The translations under genes were made by a program, and so were the position numbers. A stretch of DNA of 64,000 bases from Zea mays (taxonomy: Eukaryota > Streptophyta > Magnoliopsida > Poales > Poaceae): assembly GCF_902167145.1 (NCBI RefSeq), contig NC_050098.1:110088207-110152206 (forward strand). The letters run 5' to 3'. The notes below the pieces were generated by a model. It did no database searches and had not been told where the DNA came from. It saw nothing but the letters and a program-made list of their open reading frames with translations. This document shows positions 45,599 to 56,305 of this stretch, one piece after another (within the stretch, counting starts at the first letter, position 1; every line of letters starts with the position of its first letter).

Positions 45599-47124
45599 CT
45601 AGTAGATGTGCTTCGATTCTGGCACAGTACTGTTAACTGTGCGAGCTTCGGACTGCTCCCTGAAGTCTCGCTGCTGGTGAGTGTGCTGGCTCCCTTCTGG
45701 CTGCTGGCCTTGGGGATAAGCGGGTTGCATTGGTGGTGGAAGTGGAGGTTGTTGCCAAGATGCCTGAGGTTGGCTTGCCAAAGCAACAGAAACTGCAGGA
45801 TGGTTACCCACATACTCTGGAATGTATGGTGAGTGGTACGAAGCAGTATCCATAACCTGCTTTGGCTGGCTCTGTTGGACTGCAGCTTCTGCTATCTCTT
45901 TTTGTTTCTGGATGGTGACATGGTACATCCTAGTAGTATGGCCCTTGTCCTCACCGCAGAATAGGCAATAAATTTTCCTGGTTGATCCCCAAACCTTCCT
46001 CCAAAGCCCCTGGCGCCTCTGCCCCTTGGAGCCGGGGGGCCGCGGATAGCTCTGTTGCTGCCCCGAAGCCTGGGAGGAATACTGCGGCCTCTGTTGTTGA
46101 CTTCCCATGTCGTCATTCTGAGTAGAGTGGATTGATCTGACGTGTCTAGGGTGGACTCTCCCTCCGAAGCCCCTGGTCATTTCAGAGAACCTGTAAGCTT
46201 CCTCCCTTCTTTGTCGGAAGTCATTATATGCACGGATATATTCATCCATCTTCTGAAGCATTTTCTCCAGGGTCTGAGGGGGTTTCCTGGCGAAGTATTG
46301 GGATGTAGGTCCTGGCCGAAGCCCCTTAATCATGGCCTCAATAACAATTTCATTGGGCACCGTTGGCACCTGTGCCCTCAGTCGTAAGAACCTTCGGACA
46401 TACGCCTGAAGGTATTCTTCGTGATCCTGGGTGCACTGAAACAAAGCTTGAGCAGTGACCGGCTTCGTTTGAAACCCTTGGAAACTGGTGATGAGCATGT
46501 CCTTCAGCTTTTGCCATGATGTGATTGTTCCTGGCCAAAGAGAAGAGTACCAGGTTTGTGCAACATTTTTGACTGCCATGACGAAGGATTTCGCCATGAC
46601 TGCAGTATTGCCACCATATGAAGATATGGTTGCTTTGTAGCTCATCAGAAATTGCTTCGGATCTAAGTGTCCGTCATACATGGGGAGCTGAGGTGGTTTG
46701 TAAGATGGGGGCCAAGGTGTAGCCTGCAGTTCTGCTGATAGAGGAGAAGCATCATCAAAGGCAAAATTTCCATGATGGAAATCTTCATACCAGTCATCTT
46801 CGTTGACGAAGCCCTCTTGGTGAAGCTCTCTGTACTGGGGCCTTCGGTTCTGCCCATCTTGAGTAAGATGACGAACTTCTTCAGAGGCTTCGTCTATCTG
46901 TCTTTGTAGGTCAGCTAGCCGAGCCATCTTTTCCTTCTTCCTTTGCACTTGTTGATGAAGCATCTCCATATTCCTGATTTCTTGGTCCAAGTCGTCCTCC
47001 TGAGGCGTTGGACTGGTGGCCTTCCTCTTCTGGCTTCGGGCCTCCCGAAGAGAAAGGGTCTCCTGATTCGGGTCCAGCGGCTGCAGAGCAGCAGCCCCTG
47101 TTGCTGAAGCTTTTTTGGCGGCAT
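45599..47124 (-). pseudogene. gag: gag of element E, almost full length
   Basis: An uninterrupted frame of about 500 codons ends at TAG 45599-45601. Start ATG 47124 is followed by an A-run that is one base short of the downstream frame, so the first few codons are out of phase unless this is a sequencing or copying slip. Next comes LDPNQETLSLREARSQKRK and a helical Glu/Lys/Arg region (about residues 30-90). A conserved acidic block (WYEDFHHGNFAFDDASPL) and the capsid core with AQTWYSSLWPGTITSWQKLK follow. The nucleocapsid knuckle reads CLFCGEDKGHTTRMY, so the last Cys of CX2CX5HX4C is Tyr (G-to-A). The tail is Gln/Pro-rich. This is the best gag of the A/E/F group, but the knuckle change probably weakens RNA binding. 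Confidence 0.85.
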
Positions 47125-47159
47125 GACGAAGGTCGATGCTTGCCAAAGCTGGTCGAAAA

Positions 47160-47183
47160 GGGTTCACCGGAGGTGGGCGCCAA
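47160..47183 (-). promoter_or_regulatory. Primer-binding site of element E
   Basis: On the minus strand, TTGGCGCCCACCTCCGG directly follows the 5' LTR; it is identical to the site in B over this stretch. Confidence 0.65.
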
Positions 47184-47875
47184 TGTTGGGGACTTGTTCT
47201 CAAATGCTTCGGATTAAGAACAAGGCAACACAAGAAAATGTTAAACGTTAAAGTCCTTCGTCCTTCGAAGCATTATTTCCCTTAGGATACAACGACTTCC
47301 AGACGAAGGTTATGAAGGACATACCTTCGTGAACATGATATATAAAAATAGAGAGGAAATCATACAAAGTATAAGAGACAACATGAACAATTAAATATGT
47401 TGTTATAATTGAATCATCTCCATTTTATTGCCATGAAGAAATGGAAATGATATCATATTACAAGTGTACCTTCGGTTTGAGGGAAGGTAAAGAGTACGAG
47501 CGTGACGCAAAAGCAAATGCCAAGTCAGCCTGAATAGTACTGGAGCACTGTTCATCTATTTATAGGCATGGGACGCAGCCCATGTAGAATTACACTCATG
47601 CCCTTTACATTTGCTAATAATTCTATAGCAATCCATCGGGGTCTAGATAGCCTTTTCCCCTTTAAGTCGGTTTCCTTTTCTGTTATCATGCCGAAGCTCT
47701 TTTGCGCGCAACTTCGGCTTTGTTCCATCCTTCGTATCCCTTGTGATTCTTCACACTGTGATTTTGACTCAAGTCCGAAGGGTCCAAGTTCGAAGGTGCC
47801 TGCTCATGTATTATACTCCAGAAACACTGTTAAATCATGTTTTTGAGGACCTTCGGAAGCCGAAGGTCCCCAACA
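47184..47875 (-). repeat. 5' LTR of element E
   Basis: 692 bp, starting TGTTGGGGACC on the minus strand. The TATA box (CTATAAATAG on the minus strand) lies at 47557-47566. Both arms of the CCTTCGTC/GACGAAGG hairpin are intact near 47254-47310. Confidence 0.92.
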
Positions 47876-47880
47876 GTTTA

Positions 47881-47934
47881 ACAAATGGGTTGCCTTGTTT
47901 TTGATTCATAGTAATCGAAGACAAGTGACCAACA
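47881..47934 (+). repeat. 5' LTR of F, last part
   Basis: It continues the LTR of F after insertion E and ends GTGACCAACA. The primer site that follows has decayed to ATGGCTTCCACCTCC, which creates an accidental ATG at 47935. Confidence 0.85.
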
Positions 47935-48003
47935 ATGGCTTCCACCTCCAGAGAACTCAAACGACCACCTTTGACAAGAAGAACTCGAACAACTACCTTC
48001 GTC

Positions 48004-49550
48004 ATGTCACCGAAGAAGGCAGCAGCGCCAGGGGCTGCCCTTGCATCGCTGGACACCAATCAAGAGGGGCTCCTTCTAAGGGAGGCCCAAAGCTAGAAAA
48101 GGAAATTTATTTTCCCAACACCACAGAAAGAGAGTTGGACCAAGAAATCAGAGATCTAGAAGCTATCCACCAACAAGTGGAGAGAAGAAGGGAGAAGATT
48201 CTTCGGCTGGCTGAACTCCAAAAAAAGATTGATGAAGCAGCCGAAGAGATGCGTCACATCACATCACACACGACAATGAGCAAGGGCATAAGCCACAATA
48301 GAGAGAGCTTCGTCAAGAAAGCCCAAGCTATGACGTATGGTATGACGATTTTCATCATGATAACATTTCTTTTGATGATGCTTCCCCCTAGCTACAGAAT
48401 TACAGGCTGCCCCATGACCACCTTTGTACAAACCACCATAGCTTCCCATGTATGATGGGCATTCGGACCCAAAGCAGTTCCCCATGAGTTACGAAGCAAC
48501 TATATCATCATATGGCGGCAACACCGCTGTCATGGCAAAATCCTTCGTCACGGCAGTTAAGAGTGTTGCTCAGACCTGGTATTCTTATCTGCAGCCAGGA
48601 ACAATTACATCATGGAAGAAGTTGAAGGATATGTTAGTCACTAGCTTTCAGGGCTTTCAGACAAATCCAGTGACTGCTCAAGCCCTATTTCAGTGCACAC
48701 AAGACCACAAGGAGTATTTGCAGGCATACGTCCAAAGGTTTTTGCGTCTCAGAGCTCAGGCACCAACGGTGCCAAATGAGATTGTCATTGAAGCCATGAT
48801 CAAGGCAAGGGACTTCGTCCAGGTCCAATAGCACAATATTTTGCCAGAAAGCCCCCACAAACCCTAGAGAAGCTTCTCCAGAAGATGGATGAGTACATCA
48901 AAGCCGACAATGACTTGCAGCAAAGAAGGCAAGAAGCTTACAAATATTCTAAGATGATCAGGGGCTTCGGAGGAAGGCTCCACCTAAGGCATGTCAGGAC
49001 GATACACAATCCTAGCCAAAGTGAAGGCAGAGGCAATCAGAACCAAGGGCACCAACACAGTTCCCAGTCAACTGGGACGCAGCAAAGCTCCTTCAGACCA
49101 CTAGCCCCAAGAGGCATAGGGGAACGAAGCTTCGGAGGAAGATTCAACTCACAATCAAGAAGGTTGTTCTGCTTGTTCTATGGAGAGGATAAGGGGCACA
49201 CAACTAGGACCTGCCAAGTTACAATACAGAAGCAAAAGGAGATAGGTGAGGCCGAAGCATGATAGAATCAGCCGAAGCAAGTCCTACATACTAATTCGTG
49301 TTATTCCCCGTACATTCCCGAGTATGTGGGCAATCAATAGCCATTTTCACATCCTACATTTTTAGTAGCTTCGACGAGCCACTCTCCAGCTACATGGGCC
49401 TTGCCACAACCACCAGTCATAGTTCCAACTTCGTCCCACAACTAGCATCCTGAAGGGCAGCACCAAATTCAGCAACAACGCTATGCAAGGGAAGAGTCCG
49501 AAGCTCGGACAGTTAATAGCACTGTTCCAGAGTCAATGCACATTTACTGA
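48004..49550 (+). pseudogene. gag: gag of element F, broken
   Basis: ATG 48004 (MSPKKAAAPGAALASLD) aligns with A and E. An early stop and frame changes lie near 48090-48330. The capsid core is open at 48448-48831 (YSYLQPGTITSWKKLKDM), and the nucleocapsid region at 48885-49262 contains CLFYGEDKGHTTRTC, where the second Cys of the knuckle is Tyr. The Gln/Pro-rich tail has further stops and ends at TGA 49548-49550, the same place as in A. It is followed directly by the spacer and minisatellite, with no pol. Confidence 0.8.
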
Positions 49551-49704
49551 AGCTACAAAGAGGCTGGGTTAAAAACTTTCATATACACCTATTGTAATCT
49601 TCATTTATCTTGTTTTCATATTCTTACCTTAGAAATAATTTGAGAGGGTACAACCTTTGACATGTTGTAATAAATCTGTGGTTCCACCATCTAGTGTAAT
49701 AGTA

Positions 49705-49972
49705 AGGACGAAAAAGCTCCAAAGTCATTCAAACGGGGATGCAGAGCTAAAATACCACATAAGTAAAAGGTGAAGAAGCTCCAAAGTCGTTCCTAAGAGG
49801 ATGCAGAGCTTAGCTCCAAAGTCATTCCTATGGAGATGTAGAGCTAAAATACCACCTAAGTAAAAGGTGAAGAAGCTCCAAAGTTGTTCCTAAGGGGATG
49901 CAGAGCTTAAATGTCACCTAAGTAAAAGGTGAAGAGACTCCAAAGTCGTTGCTAAGGGGATGCAGAGTCTGC
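49705..49972 (+). repeat. Minisatellite of element F
   Basis: Units contain GCTCCAAAGTCGTTCCTAAG with GGATGCAGAGCT, alternating with AAATACCACCTAAGTAAAAG. Very close to the array of A. Confidence 0.85.
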
Positions 49973-50121
49973 AGAATCTTACTATTACGAAGTGTTTTTT
50001 ATTAACATTTGTTGCATCATAGAATCGCATCATCCTGCATCATAACTCCGTATCATTCATCATCTTGCATCATTCCAAATAGCGACAAAGAAGGGAAATT
50101 GCTCCTTCGTCCATAATGGTT

Positions 50122-53100
50122 TGTGACACCCCAGTGTCACTTAGGGTTCTTCCTTAAGCTAACCCCAACCTATTATCACATGCAATCTCAATGAAGGAAT
50201 AAACATTAAAAACGAGAACAAAGATTTATGTTGAGTCTTCTTAAACCCTCCTTAAACTTGTCATGATTCCTAAGGAAGGAAAACTCTCAAACCCTAATTA
50301 ATCCTAACTGAACCATTTAAGCATAAAGGGTAAATGGGAGAAAACCTTGGGAGAAAAATACAAATTTTGGAGAAAACCAAATTACAAAGTTTTAGTTCAC
50401 TAATTAACTAACAAAGCATAGTAAGGAAGTTTTGCCTTTTGAACTTTTTAAAATCCCCAAAACAGCCCCTAAACTAATGCACTTGGGGGAAATTCAGAAA
50501 TCTGAATTTCAGCCCCCTCCCAAAGATCAATCTCGTTCTCTATTTATCAAAACTCAAATCAAACAAGTACAAATATCAAAGTTGTGCCAAATTCCCTTGA
50601 ACATGCCCTAGAAAAGTTTGAACTCAAACCAATTTCATTTGACACAGTTTTGGCGTAGTTTTACCTCGGGACTCAACCTTGTGACACTGCCACCTTTGTG
50701 ACAGGACAACTCTCTGTACACTGCCCCAAACTGCTCGACTTCCACACACAAACAAAAAAGCTCTGTCAGGGGAGCAAATCTTCTGCAGTGATCATGCCCA
50801 AATTCGCGAAGATCTTCAACCTATGGGCGCTTGAACTCGGGCAGAAGCAAAAAGCCACGTGTTCGATCGCTTGCCTGACCGGCCGAGCGCGGACTGGCCG
50901 CGGCCGCGCGCCCCGCGCGTGGTCGCCCCGCCATGCGCGCCTGTGCCATGCCCTCGCCTATAAATGCTTCTAGAGACCTTAGCTGTTGGCACTTGCACAC
51001 CCCGAGCCTCGCCCGAGCCAGAGATCACCGGAGTTCACCGTGAAAAGCAAGCACCGCCGCCCGCCATCTCTGCCCATGTCGGCCATCGTGGCCAGCCTTT
51101 TCTGTTGAACTCCAGCCTCGCCCTAGCCCCTGGATCGCTTCCCAGTGAAGCTGTGAAGCTTCTCCAAGCTTGAGCCGAGGCATTGCCTCACCGGAGAGGC
51201 GGTTTCACCCTCGCTGGACTTTGGTCTTCCGCCGCCGCGCGTGGACCGAGCTAACTAGTGAGTCTTCTTCCAATTCCTTGCACCCACATCTTCCCTAGCA
51301 TCCCGTGAAGCTCTCTGACCCGTTCAATTGATCTATTGCGTCGTGAGTAGGCCGGATTCCTCGCCTCCGACGAGCATCTCCGCCTGCACATGTGGACCGG
51401 CCGACTCCGACCATCCCCGACGGTGACCCGCACATCGCCGTGATCCTCGAGACCTCCCGTACGTCCTCGACCACCTCACCGGAGCAACCTCGCCGCCGGT
51501 AAGCCCCTCCGCCTCTTTCTTTCTCCGCGGCCACTGTTCCATTAGGGAGGGACCGCGGGTTTGATTTCTAGAAACCCTAGGGGGTTTTCTGCAGAGCCGT
51601 AGACTCAAATGAATAGTGCCTCGGGGACCTGTCTGTAATTCTTTTAAGAACTTTCGCCAGTGACCCTAGCGCAAAACTGTTTTTCTTTAAACCATTTCTA
51701 TTTAATCTTTTATTATTCAGTAGAAGACTTAGGAAATTCATAACTTGAGAAATACTTAACCAAATTTTGTCAAACCAATTTTGCTAGATTCTGAACATTA
51801 TGGACTATCAACTAAAAATACTAAACCCCATGCTTTTTGTTCTAATTTTTAGAGTTTGGAATTAAATACAGAAACTGACCAAACCTTATTTAATTAAAGA
51901 AAAATTGTTATGCTTTTGTGCTGAACTTGAGAAAATTTGTAGATGTTCAAACCCCAATTAGACACTGTTTAAAATTAGTGGGAACCCCAGTATTAAAAAT
52001 TTAAGTAGGGACATCTATTAAAAGCCATTTTGCCCAAAACTTAGGAAAATCAGAAAGGCATTAAAAGATAATGAACAGTAAGTGCAATTATTTTTCCTAG
52101 CCTAATTAATTAATAGAAGAGCTATGAAAAATAAAAAGACCACTAGTCCAGAACAGAATTAAAGTGAAATGTTTTATTTAGCATTATTCCAACTAGAAAA
52201 CAATTATTAGAATTATAAAAACAAATCCAATATTGTTAATAAAAATCCAGTGGACTTGTAACAACTAGAACCCCACTACAAAAATGATAAGCACACCAGC
52301 CCATCATTTTAAGTAGAGTAACTAAATAAAACTTGGTATTGGGTCCTATTTCAAGTAAATCATGAGCAACCCAAAAATAATACAATAATGGGCAAATAAA
52401 ATTTTACTAAACCAATGATAAGATAAGCCACCAGAGAAAAATGCAAATCCATTTGAAAGATGTAGAATGATAACTTTTGCCAACACTTCATGAAAAAGGC
52501 CATTTAATCCAAATAATTCGTACCACTTTTCCCTTAAGCAAAAACATGCCAAACTTCAGAATGATTGCTATTGCATGAAATAGAAGCAAGGAAAAATCAA
52601 AAATCTGTTGTTTGATATTTTTCAAATATAGTGGTAGTAGAAAGCACCCCTTTGGCTAGAAACTTTGGAAAATCATAATAAAATAATTGTTAAGTATTAA
52701 TGGCTAGAAATTTGTGCAAAGTCATGTTATAACATCTATATGCCAGCAAAAATATGTCTTAAGGAATATCCTTCTGTTAAATGGTAGTTGTAGTTCAAAC
52801 CACCCCTTATGCCCAAATATTTAATAATTTTTCCAGGAAGAACTACTTACTTGTTAAACCCCAAATTTTGAGACAGAGGATTATACACCAGTAAGAAGCC
52901 ACTGTAATTTTTGCAGAATGTTTGGAAATTTATTAATATAACTTGTAGTTCAAACCCACCTTAAAAGCATAACGGAAGTAAGAAAAAGAAAGGAAAATGA
53001 TAAACCTCGCTCCAATAAGTTTAACTAGAAATCTTATTAAATTCTCACTAAAACATTAAAAGGAAATCAGTGGAACCTCAAAATAGACTTACCACTTAGT

Positions 53101-54786
53101 TTAACTAAGCTTGACCCTAAATTGCTAAGTATACCACAAGAATCTTTTATAGCAAGAGTAAACTCTACCTGATTTAAGTGGATTAGTCACCATCAAAGTT
53201 TAATTGTTGAACTGCATATCATATCATGCATATATCTTACTTAGTGCATTCATTAGACCGCAATCTCGTTGACGGAGAGTACGTGCTCATCCCCGAGCAA
53301 GGAGCTGTCCACGAGGAAGATCAGGAGCAAGCCCCCAAGACTGCCACTTAGGATCTCCCCGCAGCCCCAGCATTGCAAGGAAAGCCCCGGTTTTATGCAT
53401 AACCCTATTTATATATGCTACTTTACTACACTTAATGTTTGTAGGCTTGTAATGTGCACATAAGTGTAGGAGTTGCTTGAAAACCTTAGTTGCATGAACT
53501 TAAGATTCCTTTGAGATAAACATTAGTATGTTAGGTCGAGTAGCTGCTATGCTAATTAGGATCTCGGTAGAAGACGAGTGATTTTTCTAGCACTCGTGCG
53601 AGGTTAGGAAATTGATTGTATTCATCATGATAACAGGATCTATGATGGTCTATGGACGGGATCCAGGGAGGATGCCTTGTCCATGAGACAGGAAAAGGAA
53701 TTAAGGATTAATGTGTGGATACCTGAGTCAAGCATTTGAACGTACTAAACACATATCGAGAAATATGGTAACCGGTAAACCTAGTACCTGAGTGAAGCCG
53801 GGCGCGGACTTTTCCCCTCACTTGTCCTGAGACTGGGTCTGCCATGCTAGCTATGGTGGGTACAAGTGCGGTTACTGCACGGCGGCAGCCGGGGTCAGTG
53901 GAGCATTGTATGCCAAGGCGGTGAGCCCTGGCCGTGAACGGGGAATCGATGGGAACGGTTGATGTGTGTGTGGACGGAGTGCCTCGCCACGTCGTGTGTT
54001 TAGGTTTACCTTGCAAGGATAAAACTCGACTCGAATCATCTGCTTCTCGCAGCTAATGAGACTTCTTGACCCCTTGTACTACATTGAGTAAGAAGTGAAA
54101 TGAGGTTTACATGAGATAACTTGTTGTTTGCACTAAATGCTTGTTACCATGTATGCTTAGAAGGAGCAAACTTAGCTAAAGATAAAGATACTAGAATTTG
54201 AAAAGCTAAGAATTGATTTTAGAAACAACTAGTGCTTTTGGCAAACCAAACCCCTCAGCCAAATAGTTGTATGGTCTAGAGGTAGAGGAGTAGATTCCTC
54301 ACACTGGGTAAGTCTAGTTGAGTATTAGTATACTCAGCCTTGCTTGTGGCACAATTTTTGCAGGTACGCTTCAGGACATGGTTGACGGTGTGACTTGGCC
54401 TACCACCCTGCCACCGGGTTGGATGGTCGAGTGGGATGCTGCTCCAACAGGAGAGGAGCAAGAGGAGTAGTGGGCTAGGCCTTGCCCGATTCCTCTCTAC
54501 CGACGATATCGATTATCTGCTGCATTTTATTTTGTGAACTTTTATCAGCTACTTGAAAAACTCCGATTTATGTAATAACTCCAGTACTTTAATTTGAGGT
54601 TTCCTGCTTTATTGTATTTCTTCTGTGACTCACCATCGAGTGGGTTTGTGGTATTTGATCCTGGTTAAGTGCCTTTATCAGACTAGATCTAAGGGACTGG
54701 CGGGTTATTCCGATTTAAGTGTGTTACGGCCCCCGAGGCGTGACTTAGGCACTTAAGCTGGAATAATTCGGGCAGTTCTGCCACAG
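50122..54786 (+). repeat. 5' LTR of element G (4.67 kb)
   Basis: TGTGACACCCC...TTCTGCCACA. Bases 50123-50140 form a perfect hairpin, GTGACAC-CCCA-GTGTCAC, at the very tip. The TATA box TATAAATG lies at 50959-50966, followed by a GC-rich leader with possible splice sites (GTAAGC at about 51500). 51600-53200 is AT-rich and gene-free. No open frame in this LTR has a recognisable domain. Confidence 0.88.
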
Positions 54787-54802
54787 CTGGTATCGGAGCA
54801 AA
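54787..54802 (+). promoter_or_regulatory. Primer-binding site of element G (initiator Met-tRNA type)
   Basis: GCTGGTATCGGAGC: the usual TGGTATCAGAGC of chromoviruses with one A-to-G difference. Confidence 0.8.
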
Positions 54803-55172
54803 TACCACCACAGAGAAGGACAATAAACCATGAATACCAATTTTCAAAAGCTAAAACTTGCTTAGAAACGGCTAAGAATCGTTAGGACTGGACCGCTAGA
54901 CCTAGGACGAAAGGCCTTAGGAATAGAAAGAGAAATAGGTGGCTAAGTAAGTAGGCCCTGTGGGCCAGTACTTAGATTTTTAAAGGTTGCCCTAGGAGCA
55001 CCCTTTGATTCATAGAGGAGACGTTATTTTTAGCATGCATGCATTATAAAATTAAAGGGATTAAGAACTAAAGAAGTAAAATTTGAGCTAACCCGTTTTC
55101 TTTTAAAACCATCCAGGCTCTTTTGTTTTTTTTCCTTCCACCATAATCTTTACATCTGATGCCCTTCCGCAG
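54803..55172. other. Leader of element G, no gene seen
   Basis: About 370 bp, A/G-rich, between the primer site and the upstream ORF. No open frame of note. It is the expected place of the packaging signal. Confidence 0.4.
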
Positions 55173-56042
55173 ATGAATTCACCCACCCTTGCCAGCGGAG
55201 GAGACACTCGTTTCAGCTCTGGCTTCCTCTCTCACGATGGCTTTCCTTCCATCTTGTGGGAAGTGCTTAACTCCGCCGGTTATCCCATGCCCCCTTTGTA
55301 CATGGTGCAGTTGTATGAGGAGCATCGGGTACCTCGTTGTCGGGTCTGGCTGACTTTGGAGGCTCATCCCCTTCAGCCGGGTTGGCGTTCGCTTGACTCT
55401 GAGACGAATGGATTCAGGACGGACGACACCACTGAAGCGGCGGCCATGAAGACCCTGATGACGTTCTGTGGCTACCATCCCCTGGAGATGGTGATGCACC
55501 CCTTGGGACTCTTCCCTGCTGAGAAGAAGGATGACCCCATGTGATGTAACCGTGTGAGCCATGTGAAAGATGTGTGGGCAATGTATCTTGACTTGGTTGG
55601 GAGGGTCACTGTTCAGTGCATGAGTGCGCTGTACCGCCTCCAAGCCCTACAGAGCGACGCTATGGCACATTTTGCTAACATCACCCAAACCACCAAGCTC
55701 ACCCTCGACAGTCGAGAAGATTTTGTGGTCGACTTGTCCTCTGAGTTGGTGGAGAAGGATCTACAGGTGGAAAGGCTGAGCCAGCGCATTACCACTTTGG
55801 AGCAGCAGGTGGAGATTCAAGACAACACTATCGATGTCTTGGAGAACCAGCTCCATGATGTGCAGAGGGAACTCGAAGAAACCAATGACCACTTGGACAT
55901 GCACCACTTGGAGATGGAGGCCAATGAGGCCGGAAGCGAGGGAGAAGAGGCTCCCGAGGAGTTAGGACCAGCCCCTGGTGCCAATGGGACTACCTCCACG
56001 ATGCCCCCTTCACTCGCATCCAGTGTCGCTTCCACCGCTTAG
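55173..56042 (+). pseudogene. Extra ORF upstream of gag in G, coiled-coil protein, one stop
   Basis: ATG 55173 (MNSPTLASGGDTRFSSGF) opens a frame of about 290 codons broken once by TGA at 55542-55544; a CGA-to-TGA change would explain it. The N-terminal half is a globular-looking region with PPLYMVQLYEEHRVPRCRVW. The C-terminal half is a long coiled coil (about 55680-55920, heptads with Leu/Val, ending LDMHHLEMEANEAGSEGEEA) and an acidic Pro/Ser-rich tail. It is separate from gag, which begins about 260 bp later in another frame. I recall similar proteins in grass genome annotations but know no function; an accessory role in the virus-like particle or in RNA binding is possible. Confidence 0.7.
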
Positions 56043-56305
56043 GGTTGATCAGTCGCTTTGACGTTTTAGGCGGATAGAAACCTACGTGAGCTTAGTAATG
56101 ATAGATTTTGGAATAGGCTTACGGGTACTTTCCCCTAATTGTTGTAAACCTTGAGAACTTTTGAAATCTGTGGGATGTTTGTAACCATGTTATCTTCATT
56201 TCGAACTTAATGTTATGATTATGGCATTTTTCTTCCATATGAAGTAATAGCATGTCGTTCGAACTAGTGAATTGAGATAACACTAGCGACAATCTCTGTT
56301 TTCAG

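Larger units (their letters stand above)
40506..47875 (-). mobile_element. Element E: complete Zeon-like element, minus strand, inside the LTR of F
   Basis: It is 7,370 bp, bounded by LTRs at 47184-47875 (5') and 40506-41190 (3') and by the duplication GTTTA (40501-40505 and 47876-47880). In element orientation: LTR, primer site, gag, minisatellite, oppositely oriented gene, LTR. There is no protease, RT or integrase. The size, LTR length and absence of pol agree with maize Zeon as I recall it. By eye the LTRs differ at about 18 of 685 positions plus one 7-bp deletion, so this is a younger insertion than B. Confidence 0.92.
39945..50121 (+). mobile_element. Element F: Zeon-like gag-only element, interrupted by E and G
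   Basis: The LTR starts at 39945 inside H and is cut by E at 40506; it resumes at 47881 after the duplication GTTTA and ends at 47934. Gag, minisatellite and the CATCA-rich spacer follow in the same order as A. Chromovirus G inserts at 50122, and the rest of F (antisense gene and 3' LTR expected) lies beyond the window. No pol is present between gag and the minisatellite. Confidence 0.85.

Noticed and set aside
47935..47940. ATG at 47935 as the gag start of F
   Set aside because: It is the decayed primer-binding site; the homologous start in A is equivalent to ATG 48004.
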